The notes beneath the pieces were generated by a model. It was not told the DNA's origin. It did not search any database and saw nothing but the letters and a program-made list of their open reading frames with translations. Positions 28,610 to 36,527 of a stretch of 64,000 nt of DNA are shown here, one piece after another. Origin of the DNA: Bacillota bacterium (lineage in GTDB: Bacteria; Bacillota; Bacilli; Alicyclobacillales; SLC66); contig JAJZCW010000013.1 in the NCBI GenBank assembly GCA_021828865.1, forward strand, positions 1 to 64,000, written 5' to 3'. The position numbers and the translations under genes are program-made. The stretch's first letter is position 1; every line of letters begins with the position of its first letter.

Positions 28610-28636
28610 CAGCCTATGCCGTGTGTCGCAGAAGGT
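28610..28636 (-). promoter_or_regulatory. Possible SigK-type promoter of cotJC
   Basis: On the minus strand AC (28635-28636), 16 bases, then CATAGGCTG (28610-28618), one base off the SigK pattern CATAnnnTA. Weak motif, supported by gene type only. Confidence 0.35.
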
Positions 28637-28656
28637 GATGGAATAGATGGTTGCCT

Positions 28657-29790
28657 TTATATCGCCTGATAGGCGCAGGCAGGATCCTCAGCGAGTGGAT
28701 TGCCACTGTGGGCAAACGCACGCGCTCTGGATCCTCCACAAATATCTTGATAATCGCAGGAACCGCAGCGGCCACTGAATTCCGCATTGCGGATCTGATT
28801 CAATACGGGTTCTGAACGGTAAATGGAAGCGATGCTTTGTTCTCTAACTGAGCCAAGTGAAAGCGGCAAAAATCCTGCCGGATATACGGTGCCATCATAA
28901 GAAACAAATACAATTCCTTTACCATCTCTGGTTTGACTGGTTTGTGCCTTAGGTGATCCTTCTGCTTTGCCAAGCCTTTTCACAAGGTCTGTAGAAAGTT
29001 CGCGATAAAGATTTCCCAGGTGATAATGGGCGGCTACGCGCTCTGGTTCAATCTGCCTGTTTAGTTCGTCCCGTTCACGCCATTTGATAATCCTTCTGAA
29101 AAATGGGCCTTCCACTGTTCGAACCACAAGGTCGTAAGCGGACGCGTCATAAAGAAAATGGGCCACATCCTCACATTCGGCAGGACTGAGTTCTTTACTG
29201 TTCTGACCGCGACCGACATGGACAAGGAAAAAGACCTCCCAAGTTTCGACGCCAATTTGTTTCAGGATTTCTGCGATGGCAGCAAGTTCATGCGCGTTAT
29301 CTCGCATGACAGCAGTATTGACCTGGACGTGAAATCCAAGTGCCACCAATTGCCTTAGGGCGTCAAGCGTTTGTTTAAAATGTCCGGGGATGCCCCTGAT
29401 TTGTTCGTGAGTGGCAGCGACCGCTCCATCCAGGCTGATGGATACCATGCGGACACCGAGTTCTTTCATTTGCTGCATTCGTTCAAGTGTCAAATTGGGA
29501 GTGACACTTGGGGACATGGCGACTGGAATTTCAAGGCTTCTCGCATAGCTGACGAGTTCCATCGCATCTTTTCTCATCAGGACATCGCCACCTGTGAGAA
29601 TGAGAACAGGATAGGGTTTCCCAAATTCCGTGAGCGATTCGATGAATTTTTTGCCCTCTTCATGTGACAGTTCACCTGGTAAAGGTTCAGCCATCGCTTC
29701 TGCCCGACAATGTGCACAACTGAGTAAACATGCTCTTGTCGTTTCCCAAAATGCAAGGATTGGCCGTTCATTATAATTGAGGTTTCGCAT
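28657..29790 (-). CDS. Radical SAM/SPASM-type protein
   Basis: A 377-residue radical SAM enzyme. The cluster motif is CLLSCAHC (C-x3-C-x2-C) near residue 17, followed by LTGGDVLMRKD. The C-terminal part has a SPASM-like cysteine set (CGSCDYQDICGGSRARAFAHSGNPLAEDPAC) for auxiliary clusters. The layout resembles the AhbD/NirJ heme-modification group and the related TIGR04053 family; the substrate is unknown. It lies 79 bases upstream of cotJC on the same strand with SigK-like boxes between, so co-expression is not certain. Confidence 0.82.
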   Translation of the reverse strand: MRNLNYNERPILAFWETTRACLLSCAHCRAEAMAEPLPGELSHEEGKKFIESLTEFGKPYPVLILTGGDVLMRKDAMELVSYARSLEIPVAMSPSVTPNLTLERMQQMKELGVRMVSISLDGAVAATHEQIRGIPGHFKQTLDALRQLVALGFHVQVNTAVMRDNAHELAAIAEILKQIGVETWEVFFLVHVGRGQNSKELSPAECEDVAHFLYDASAYDLVVRTVEGPFFRRIIKWRERDELNRQIEPERVAAHYHLGNLYRELSTDLVKRLGKAEGSPKAQTSQTRDGKGIVFVSYDGTVYPAGFLPLSLGSVREQSIASIYRSEPVLNQIRNAEFSGRCGSCDYQDICGGSRARAFAHSGNPLAEDPACAYQAI

Positions 29791-29914
29791 AGGGTTTCAT
29801 TCACTTCTTTTATGATTATTTTTGTTTCTGCTGTTACTTCAATTAAGTTAATCAGGTACAATGTGAAGAAGAAAGCGTTGAGCGGACTAGTGAAATAGTC
29901 TTTATGGACTACTG

Positions 29915-31252
29915 ATGCTGAAAATCGGCGAATCGATAGGGTTTGGAAGGATGCGGTATCATTTGGAAAATGACATTTTATTAAAAAAAGCTGCAGAAAT
30001 TTTACCAAGTGATTCAGCGATTACCTTTGTTGATGAGAGTGGAGTGATTACGTATTATCGAGGATCTGCCCGATTGCCTTTTTTATTTCAGATCGGGATG
30101 AATGTGTACGATCACCGATTGGCAGGATCGATCACGGCGCAAACATGGCACGATAGGACCTGGAAAGTGCAGAGTGGCAATCAGGAACTGATGGGTTTTC
30201 CCTATACGATCATCGCGTTCCCTGTTTATGACGTCGAATCCCGCTACATTGGCGTTTTATCCATTGCGTTCCCGATTGACTACAGCCAGGAAATTGATCG
30301 GCTACAAAAGGACAATGAGATTATGCAGTGGTTGTTTCGCTTGTCCGATGTCCTGCTATTTCTTGATAATCCATCTGAATTATGGCCACAGTTCCGGGAT
30401 TTATTCATGCAATTGATGCATGTGATCGGCGGATGCTATTTGAGTTTTGAGGACGGGAAGCTACTGTCGTCGATGTGTTTTGGCCGGGTGCCCATTCCCA
30501 CCAGTGATGTCGTAATGATCCAAAACGATGCCAAAAGTTATTTTATACTGCATCATCAGCAGGATCTTCCGCTTACCATTGAATTTGAACAGCAAATCTT
30601 TTTGCTGGAGCGTTATAACTTGTCATTTGAGGATAACAGTGGCGAAGTTGTCTATCTGATACAGGGCGAAACTAACGAAAATCAGAAATTGATGCGTTTT
30701 TTGCTGGATTATTATCGCATGGCAATTCAACTTATCGTACAGCGGAAGAAACTTCGAGATCAACTTGATTATGATTCATTAACTGGCATTCAGAATCGCA
30801 GGGCACTTGAGGTGCACATGGAAGAGTATTTTTTGAATCAAAAAGGGAAACCGGCCGTTTTCGTTCTTTTTGATCTAGATTACTTCAAGACTCTGAATGA
30901 TACTCAAGGTCATCAGGTAGGGGATGAAGCACTCAGATCTGTGGCGGTGTATATTCGCAAGGTACTTCGAAAAGGAGACTTTGCGGCAAGACTTGGCGGC
31001 GATGAATTTGTCTTGGTGTTGCATGGTACCAGATGGGATGAATGGTGGGTCAAACAAATGAGAAATATGCTAGCCAAGAGTCCGTTGTATGCCTATCACC
31101 TTGGCGTGACAGCAGGGATTGTTGAAATCCCCCGGGAGGCATTCACTTACCAGGAAGCGTATCGTCTTGCAGACCAACGGTTATATCACGGCAAAAAAAA
31201 GGGAAAAAATCGGGTTGTCTTTCAACCCGATCAAGAAGAATGGATACTATGA
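29915..31252 (+). CDS. Diguanylate cyclase with PAS-like N-terminus (GGDEF)
   Basis: A 445-residue protein. The N-terminal 110 residues look like a PAS-type sensor (ITFVDESGVITYYRGSARLPFLFQIGMNVYD). The middle region WLFRLSDVLLFLDNPSELWPQFRDLFMQLMHVIGG is clearly related to that of the GGDEF protein at 19005-20519. The C-terminal GGDEF domain is intact (GGDEF at 361-365, LFDLDYFKTLND before it). Start ATG at 29915 lacks a clear ribosome binding site; an in-frame TTG at 29963 is 12 bases behind GGAAGG. It abuts the convergent response regulator. Confidence 0.87.
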   Translation: MLKIGESIGFGRMRYHLENDILLKKAAEILPSDSAITFVDESGVITYYRGSARLPFLFQIGMNVYDHRLAGSITAQTWHDRTWKVQSGNQELMGFPYTIIAFPVYDVESRYIGVLSIAFPIDYSQEIDRLQKDNEIMQWLFRLSDVLLFLDNPSELWPQFRDLFMQLMHVIGGCYLSFEDGKLLSSMCFGRVPIPTSDVVMIQNDAKSYFILHHQQDLPLTIEFEQQIFLLERYNLSFEDNSGEVVYLIQGETNENQKLMRFLLDYYRMAIQLIVQRKKLRDQLDYDSLTGIQNRRALEVHMEEYFLNQKGKPAVFVLFDLDYFKTLNDTQGHQVGDEALRSVAVYIRKVLRKGDFAARLGGDEFVLVLHGTRWDEWWVKQMRNMLAKSPLYAYHLGVTAGIVEIPREAFTYQEAYRLADQRLYHGKKKGKNRVVFQPDQEEWIL

Positions 31253-31990
31253 CTAGCCAGTTTGGAATGCGCTATCTTCACTGTTAACATCAAATCGGTA
31301 CCCAAAGCCACGGACGGTGCAGATGTATTTTTTGACGGTGGGGGAATGTTCGCCAATTTTAATGCGCAGACGCTTTATGTGGGTGTCGACAGTTCTTGTA
31401 TCATCATAGGAACGGTAATTCCACACTTCCCGCAATAGTTCTTCTCGGCTACACACCCTGTCGGTATGCTCTGCCAAATACAACAGAAGCTTGAATTCAA
31501 TAGCGGTCAGTGGAACAAATCTGCCTTTTACATATACAGACTTAGTCAATGGATTGATTTCAATTTCTGGGAACCGAATGGCGGAGAACGTGACAATGGA
31601 CGGATTGGTTTTCGCCTGTAAACGTTTCAGTATGGCGAAGACCCTTAATTCCAGTTCATGCAATTGTATGGGCTTTGCGATAAAATCATCAATCCCCTGC
31701 TGAAAGGCGTTTACGATTTGTCTTTCATCTAACGGGTTGGACAGAATAACGAGAGGGCTTGCATATTGAGTGTGAACCAATCTGCAAAACTCTTCTCCTT
31801 CCATATCAGGTAGGCGATATTCTGCAATCACAAGGTTAAATTGTTCTGTGGCAAGCAATTGAATCGCTTCCTTGGCAGTACGGCAAGCTTGCACTGAAAA
31901 ATCATGTCGCTCAAAAGCAGACCTGATCACATGCCTAGTGCGGTCATCAGGATCAGCAACCAGGATTTGCATAGTCTTCAACCTGATCAT
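31253..31990 (-). CDS. OmpR-family response regulator with Glu at phosphoacceptor site
   Basis: A 245-residue response regulator: receiver domain (7-125) and OmpR/PhoB winged-helix DNA-binding domain (about 145-240, ELLREVWNYRSYDDTRTVDTHIKRLR...). In the receiver the expected phosphorylated Asp is Glu57 (NLVIAEYRLPD), the second acidic pocket residue is Pro (VADPDD), while Ser84 and Lys106 are conserved types. This suggests phosphorylation-independent activity. No histidine kinase is adjacent. ATG 31990 is only two bases from GGAGG; TTG 31981 has better spacing. Confidence 0.88.
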   Translation of the reverse strand: MIRLKTMQILVADPDDRTRHVIRSAFERHDFSVQACRTAKEAIQLLATEQFNLVIAEYRLPDMEGEEFCRLVHTQYASPLVILSNPLDERQIVNAFQQGIDDFIAKPIQLHELELRVFAILKRLQAKTNPSIVTFSAIRFPEIEINPLTKSVYVKGRFVPLTAIEFKLLLYLAEHTDRVCSREELLREVWNYRSYDDTRTVDTHIKRLRIKIGEHSPTVKKYICTVRGFGYRFDVNSEDSAFQTG

Positions 31991-32204
31991 CTCCTCCTTT
32001 CTTCGTTTATTTTAGAACAATTAGTGACAAATAGGTTTCTAATATGTGAAGTGCTTCTTATTTATTTCATATCATAAATCATTTGTTACTTCAATTGTTT
32101 ATTGATAAAATTCCTATATTCATAAAATGAGTATGTTAACACTTGACAATGATTTCGTGTTTCGTCGAAAATAATTGTATATGGGGTAACAGGAGGTTAT
32201 ATAA

Positions 32205-32516
32205 ATGCCAGTAGAAATTGAGAATCATGGCGAACATATCATGGTCCAATTGAATGGACAAATGTACGTGCCTGATGCGGCAATGCTTAGAGAAAGATTG
32301 ATGCAGCTTGTGGAAAAAGGAGTCCGAAATGTCGATGTGAATATGGCTCGTCTTGATTTTATTGACAGTGCAGGTCTTGGGGTGCTGATTGGCATACATA
32401 AACGACTAATTGAACATGGGGGACGTATGACGCTTTCAGGTCTTAGGGGGAGCGTGAAAGAGCTCTTCGCATTGACCAGATTGGATAAAGTGTTTGATAT
32501 TAAGGAAGAGAGTTAA
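32205..32516 (+). CDS. Anti-sigma factor antagonist-like STAS protein
   Basis: A 103-residue STAS-domain protein of the SpoIIAA/RsbV type. The conserved phosphorylatable Ser lies in RLDFIDSAGLGVLIGIHKRL. Such proteins bind an anti-sigma kinase when unphosphorylated. ATG at 32205 has AGGAGGT nine bases upstream, and a TTGACA at 32143-32148 may belong to its promoter. The neighbouring SpoIIE-type phosphatase is the expected enzyme to dephosphorylate it. Neither a kinase nor a sigma factor is found nearby. Confidence 0.88.
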   Translation: MPVEIENHGEHIMVQLNGQMYVPDAAMLRERLMQLVEKGVRNVDVNMARLDFIDSAGLGVLIGIHKRLIEHGGRMTLSGLRGSVKELFALTRLDKVFDIKEES

Positions 32517-32594
32517 GTGGTGTGCTTTTCTGCGAGGTGAACATTTATTAGTAAAAATGCTTCTTTTGCTTCTAGCGAATGGAACTGGACTTAC

Positions 32595-33593
32595 TTGGAA
32601 TTCGCTCAAGATCCAATGGTGTTGGCAAATGCGGAAGGTATCATCCTTTGGGTCAACCAGGCATTCACAAAAGTGACTGGATATGAGCGGGAAGCTGCTG
32701 TGGGCAAGTCTACTCGGTTATTGAAATCAGGTGTTCAGGGTCAAGACTTCTATGAGACATTTTGGAATTCGTTGATTTTGACTGGCCATTGGTCAGGTGA
32801 AATATGGAACCGTCGAAAGGATGGTTCTCTTTATCGGGAATGGCTAGAAATCTTTCCGCTTGATTTGCCTGGTGGAAATCGATACTTTTTTACCGTATTT
32901 CAAGAGATCACTTATGAAAGGGAGATATTACTAGATATACAAGTTGCCGGGAAGCTGCAGGCTTCGCTTGCACCTGATCCTTTATTTGTAGACAAGTTCG
33001 TACAGATCAATGCAGCACAAAAAGGTCTATATTCCGTAACCGGTGATCTGTATGATTATTTTTGGCTTGAAGATCGGGTGCTCTTTGGTTATATTGCTGA
33101 TGTCATGGGACATGGGGTATCTTCTGCCATGCAGGTTGGGGCCATGAGGGTACTAATCAGGGAAACCATTCATCAGTCTGCTACACTGGAGCAGGCAATC
33201 AACCGCCTAAACAAATCTGCAGGTATGTATCTAGCTAACGATACGTTTGCTGCTGCTTTATGCTTTATCATGGACTTTGATACCATGAAATTCCGATATG
33301 TTTCAGCAGGTATCCATTCTTTTTATCATCAAACCGCTGGTCAACTTCACAAAATCCAGGTAGAGAGCACGTATTTGGGTGTATCCGATTCTGCTGAATT
33401 TAGTGAACATGCTCTCCAACTGAAGTCAGGTGATCAAGTTCTCCTGATGACCGATGGGCTCTATGATTTGATGCCAGCTTCTATTGAGTTGATCCCTTTA
33501 CGTGCGTCCAATCTTCGTGAAGAATTCGAAAATTTTCTCGGTCAGTTTTTCCTGCACGATGACGTGACGATGATGATCATGGAATTGAACTAG
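32595..33593 (+). CDS. PAS-PP2C SpoIIE-type serine phosphatase
   Basis: A PAS domain (LEFAQDPMVLANAEGIILWVNQAFTKVTGYERE...) is followed by a SpoIIE/PP2C-type phosphatase domain with metal-site motifs VTGDLYDYFWL, ADVMGHGVSSAMQ, MTDGLYDL and DDVTMMIME. Likely dephosphorylates the STAS protein encoded just upstream in response to a PAS-sensed signal. TTG at 32595 gives 332 residues but truncates the PAS start and has no ribosome binding site. The frame is open to a stop at 32538, and an ATT at 32547 lies six bases after GAGGTGA; an unusual ATT start would restore a normal PAS N-terminus. Ends four bases into the convergent EAL gene. Confidence 0.85.
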   Translation: MEFAQDPMVLANAEGIILWVNQAFTKVTGYEREAAVGKSTRLLKSGVQGQDFYETFWNSLILTGHWSGEIWNRRKDGSLYREWLEIFPLDLPGGNRYFFTVFQEITYEREILLDIQVAGKLQASLAPDPLFVDKFVQINAAQKGLYSVTGDLYDYFWLEDRVLFGYIADVMGHGVSSAMQVGAMRVLIRETIHQSATLEQAINRLNKSAGMYLANDTFAAALCFIMDFDTMKFRYVSAGIHSFYHQTAGQLHKIQVESTYLGVSDSAEFSEHALQLKSGDQVLLMTDGLYDLMPASIELIPLRASNLREEFENFLGQFFLHDDVTMMIMELN

Positions 33594-34630
33594 TGATTGC
33601 CCGAGTAAGGTATTGGGCATGGTTTTCCAAATAAATATCCCTGTTGAATGAGATAACCATGCTCTCGCAAATAAGTGGACTCTTCTTCGCTTTCCACTCC
33701 TTCCGCAATGCATATTGCATGGACGCGGTTCGCTATTTCGAATATTCGGTTTGCACATTCCTGCTTGAAAGAGTTGGTGTGGATATTACTTACGAAAAAT
33801 TTATCTAGTTTCACGTAATCGGGACGAAGTTCGATGATCCGTTCAATATTATTCATTCCTTGTCCTACGTCATCTAGGGCATATGCATAACCATTTTCAT
33901 GGATATGGTCAAGAATGGCGTGCAAATGCGAGAGGTCATCAATGCGATCTGATTCCACCACTTCAAAAACGATGCGGCGGGAATCAATCGATAATCGCTT
34001 GGCTTCAGCAAATGTTGAATGTAAGCACTTCGTCGGTGAAAAGATCGAGGATGGCGAAAAATTGATGAAGATCTTAGAATCCGTTGGGCAGCGGTGACTT
34101 GCACGCAATGCCTCAATTCGACAGAGACGGTCAAGTTGGTACAGCATGCCGCGATGCCTTGCCTCTTCAAACAGCAAATCTGGAAGGATTACTTGGCCAT
34201 TGCTAATATACCCCCTTGCTAATATTTCGTGACTATGTAAACGAAATGTGCGCCCATCCCACATTACGATAGGTTGATACACCATGGACACCATTTTTGC
34301 TCGGATAATGTCATCTATCCAAAGTTTGGGATGTGCAAAAAGAATCTCACTCCAATGAATTTCGTCCTTGATCTTCCACTTCTTTTCCTCCACGTGATCC
34401 GCAAAGTGGAATTGCCACTTCTGTATTTGAAAGTTTTCATTCCAATAAGGCGCAAGTTCATTGAATTCCGGTTCCTTAAACCAGTAGGTAAGGGAATCCC
34501 CAAGACAAATTTCACCAGAGTACATGGACGGAGAATCAGGAATTGCATTATGTACGGATTCTAAATCAGGAAATTGAACGATGACTCCTTGCGATTCTTC
34601 AAGTACTTCAAGCAATGTGGAAGTGGACAT
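33590..34630 (-). CDS. EAL-domain protein (c-di-GMP phosphodiesterase type)
   Basis: A 346-residue protein with an N-terminal region of about 100 residues without an evident family and a C-terminal EAL domain. Motif residues: ExLxR as EILAR, Asn in FINFSPSS, a DD pair in ALDDVGQG, Lys in YVKLDKFF, and EGVESEEE. The set suggests catalytic competence. It would hydrolyse c-di-GMP made by the nearby GGDEF proteins. It is divergent from the CarH/LitR-like regulator gene, sharing the 182-base intergenic region with ATACAA repeats. Confidence 0.87.
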   Translation of the reverse strand: MSTSTLLEVLEESQGVIVQFPDLESVHNAIPDSPSMYSGEICLGDSLTYWFKEPEFNELAPYWNENFQIQKWQFHFADHVEEKKWKIKDEIHWSEILFAHPKLWIDDIIRAKMVSMVYQPIVMWDGRTFRLHSHEILARGYISNGQVILPDLLFEEARHRGMLYQLDRLCRIEALRASHRCPTDSKIFINFSPSSIFSPTKCLHSTFAEAKRLSIDSRRIVFEVVESDRIDDLSHLHAILDHIHENGYAYALDDVGQGMNNIERIIELRPDYVKLDKFFVSNIHTNSFKQECANRIFEIANRVHAICIAEGVESEEESTYLREHGYLIQQGYLFGKPCPIPYSGNH

Positions 34631-34716
34631 GTCAAGCGCCCCTTTCTCAGATGTTGTAAGTCTATCGCTGATGGTATTATGATGTCAAATGTATGTATAA
34701 ACTAAAGAAAAAAATT

Positions 34717-34734
34717 ATACAAAACTTCATACAA
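34717..34734. promoter_or_regulatory. ATACAA direct repeats upstream of the B12 regulator
   Basis: ATACAA occurs at 34717-34722 and 34729-34734, one helical turn apart, just ahead of a promoter with TTGAAC (34739-34744), 17 bases and TAGTAT (34762-34767) that should drive the regulator gene. Similar ATACAA/TTGTA elements occur before folE. Confidence 0.45.
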
Positions 34735-34812
34735 GGAGTTGAACTGACTGACAGTCGGCGTTAGTATAGATAATAAAATGCTTTTGATTCATTTTTGTAA
34801 GGTGGTTTTGTC

Positions 34813-35748
34813 ATGGAGCAGAGAGATTGGTATGGGATACGGCAGGTGGCTCAACTCACCGGATTAAGTACTCAGTTGATCCGTAAATGGGAAGAGCGGT
34901 ACGGAGCGGTAGCGCCAAGAAGAATGGAAAATGGCTATCGTGTCTATAACGCAAAGGATGTTATGCGCTTGAAGCAATTGCAAAAACTAATATCCGAAGG
35001 GTTTTCTATTCGCAATGCCGTTTTATATCTTGACGAGAACAAGTTTGAAGCAGAAATCGTTACTGACAGAAGTCCTGATAATTTGCAGGAGAACACCTCT
35101 CTTTATACAACAAAGCAGACGCAGATCTCCCAATTCATGGACATGCTTTTTGCTTTTGGAGAGCGTGGCGATAGCAGTGGGATACAGGATCTTCTTCAGA
35201 AAGTGTATTCTCAATACGGCTTGGAGTTCTTATCAGAAAATCTGTTGATCCCTTTTTTGCATGAAGTGGGTGAACGATGGGAGATGCGTGTATGGGATGA
35301 ATTTCAGGAGCACATTTCTAGTTTGGCGGTTCGTGATTTCTTGATCAGGCAATATTCTTCTTTTCTTGCACCGCAGGATGCTCCCCTTTTTCTCGCCGCA
35401 TGCATTCCAGGGGAGCGACATGAAATTATGTTGCACATTGCGATGCTTGAAGCCGCTATAAGAGGGTTCAAGACGGCTTTTCTTGGAATCAGTCCCGCAC
35501 CCAATGCACTTGAGGATGCAGTTGAATCTTTGCGTCCCAAGATCGTGGTATTGGCTATGACTACTAGTGCACCAATTGATGAAAATCCCATGCTCTTTTC
35601 TGATTTAGAACAATTGGCTTCGCGATACCGGCAAACTCATTTTTACATTGGCGGTAGAGGTGCCCGAATGCATTTTAAGGGGACGGGGAAATGGTTGCGG
35701 TTTTCAGATAGTTTAGATTCCCTATTTCGGGATATTGAACATCGTTAA
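34813..35748 (+). CDS. CarH/LitR-like MerR regulator with B12-binding domain
   Basis: A 311-residue regulator: MerR HTH (1-75), a helical cap with W156-x9-E166-H167, the motif of CarH/LitR photoreceptors, and a cobalamin-binding Rossmann domain with E201-R-H203. Such proteins bind adenosylcobalamin in the dark, repress DNA, and release it in light. Two departures: the G of ExHxxG is Met206, and the residue after the cap Trp, His in Thermus CarH from memory, is Glu157. Downstream folE and Rieske genes are plausible targets. A terminator follows at 35782. Confidence 0.85.
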   Translation: MEQRDWYGIRQVAQLTGLSTQLIRKWEERYGAVAPRRMENGYRVYNAKDVMRLKQLQKLISEGFSIRNAVLYLDENKFEAEIVTDRSPDNLQENTSLYTTKQTQISQFMDMLFAFGERGDSSGIQDLLQKVYSQYGLEFLSENLLIPFLHEVGERWEMRVWDEFQEHISSLAVRDFLIRQYSSFLAPQDAPLFLAACIPGERHEIMLHIAMLEAAIRGFKTAFLGISPAPNALEDAVESLRPKIVVLAMTTSAPIDENPMLFSDLEQLASRYRQTHFYIGGRGARMHFKGTGKWLRFSDSLDSLFRDIEHR

Positions 35749-35781
35749 ATCACAGATTCCTTGATTTATCAGCATTTCTTA

Positions 35782-35808
35782 ACAGCAATTTTACATTGCT
35801 GTTTTTTT
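35782..35808 (+). terminator. Rho-independent terminator after the B12 regulator
   Basis: ACAGCAAT (35782-35789) pairs with ATTGCTGT (35795-35802), followed by a run of T to 35808. Confidence 0.85.
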
Positions 35809-35847
35809 ATGCTTGCATTTTTTGTACAAAGATTGTTTAATTGGTGT

Positions 35848-35880
35848 TAAAGAATTGTACATAAGTTATACAATTCTTTA
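35848..35880. promoter_or_regulatory. 12-bp perfect inverted repeat operator ahead of folE
   Basis: TAAAGAATTGTA (35848-35859), nine bases, TACAATTCTTTA (35869-35880). It ends directly at the GGGAGGT ribosome binding site of folE and overlaps any plausible -10 region. The TTGTA/TACAA core resembles the repeats ahead of the CarH-like gene, so it is a candidate binding site for that regulator. Confidence 0.6.
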
Positions 35881-35894
35881 GGGAGGTAATTTTG

Positions 35895-36515
35895 ATGATC
35901 GATATTGAGAGCCAATTGATGGAAAGTGAGTCCATTTCATTTTATCCAGAGATGATGGATTCTTTGAAGATTCAAGCTGCTGTACGCATGATACTTGAAG
36001 CCGTTGGAGAAGACCCTGACAGAGAAGGACTTGCAGAAACGCCTCAACGTGTAGCGAGAATGTATAAAGAGATTTTTGCCGGTTTGCATGAGGATCCAAG
36101 GAAGGTGCTTTCCGCACGCTTTCAGGTTGGTGAGAGTGAAATGGTGGTCGTGAAAGATATTCCTTTCTATTCCATGTGTGAACATCATTTACTCCCGTTT
36201 TATGGAAAGGCAAGTATTGCCTACATTCCCCGAGACGGCGTTGTAACAGGTTTGTCCAAGCTGGCAAGGCTCATTGACATGACAGCCAAACGGCCACAGG
36301 TGCAGGAGCGTTTGACGAATCAAGCTGCTGATGCATTGTTTGAAGAACTGGAGGCACAAGGAGTGCTTGTTCTCATTGAGGCAGAACATATGTGTATGAG
36401 TATGCGAGGAATTCAAAAGCCCGGTTCTGTAACGACGACGATTGCCACTCGTGGTATTTTGGCGAACAAGGATGAGAAGGAATATGTGTTGCAGGTGATG
36501 AGGAATCACAATTAG
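35895..36515 (+). CDS. folE: GTP cyclohydrolase I
   Basis: FolE, 206 residues, opening GTP to dihydroneopterin triphosphate for folate or pterin synthesis. The zinc site Cys and His are in [21 protein letters not shown], with the third ligand in [32 protein letters not shown] is a family hallmark. ATG at 35895 is seven bases after GGGAGGT. Preceded by the inverted-repeat operator and followed, without a gap for a promoter, by the Rieske oxygenase gene. No other folate genes are near, which suggests a special use of the pterin product. Confidence 0.95.
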   Translation: MIDIESQLMESESISFYPEMMDSLKIQAAVRMILEAVGEDPDREGLAETPQRVARMYKEIFAGLHEDPRKVLSARFQVGESEMVVVKDIPFYSMCEHHLLPFYGKASIAYIPRDGVVTGLSKLARLIDMTAKRPQVQERLTNQAADALFEELEAQGVLVLIEAEHMCMSMRGIQKPGSVTTTIATRGILANKDEKEYVLQVMRNHN

Positions 36516-36527
36516 GGGGTGCTGATC

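Noticed and set aside
32143-32175. Sigma-B promoter before the STAS gene
   Set aside because: GTGTTT and GGGTAA-like boxes occur, but the spacing is far too long; only the TTGACA is convincing, and no clear -10 box at proper spacing was found.
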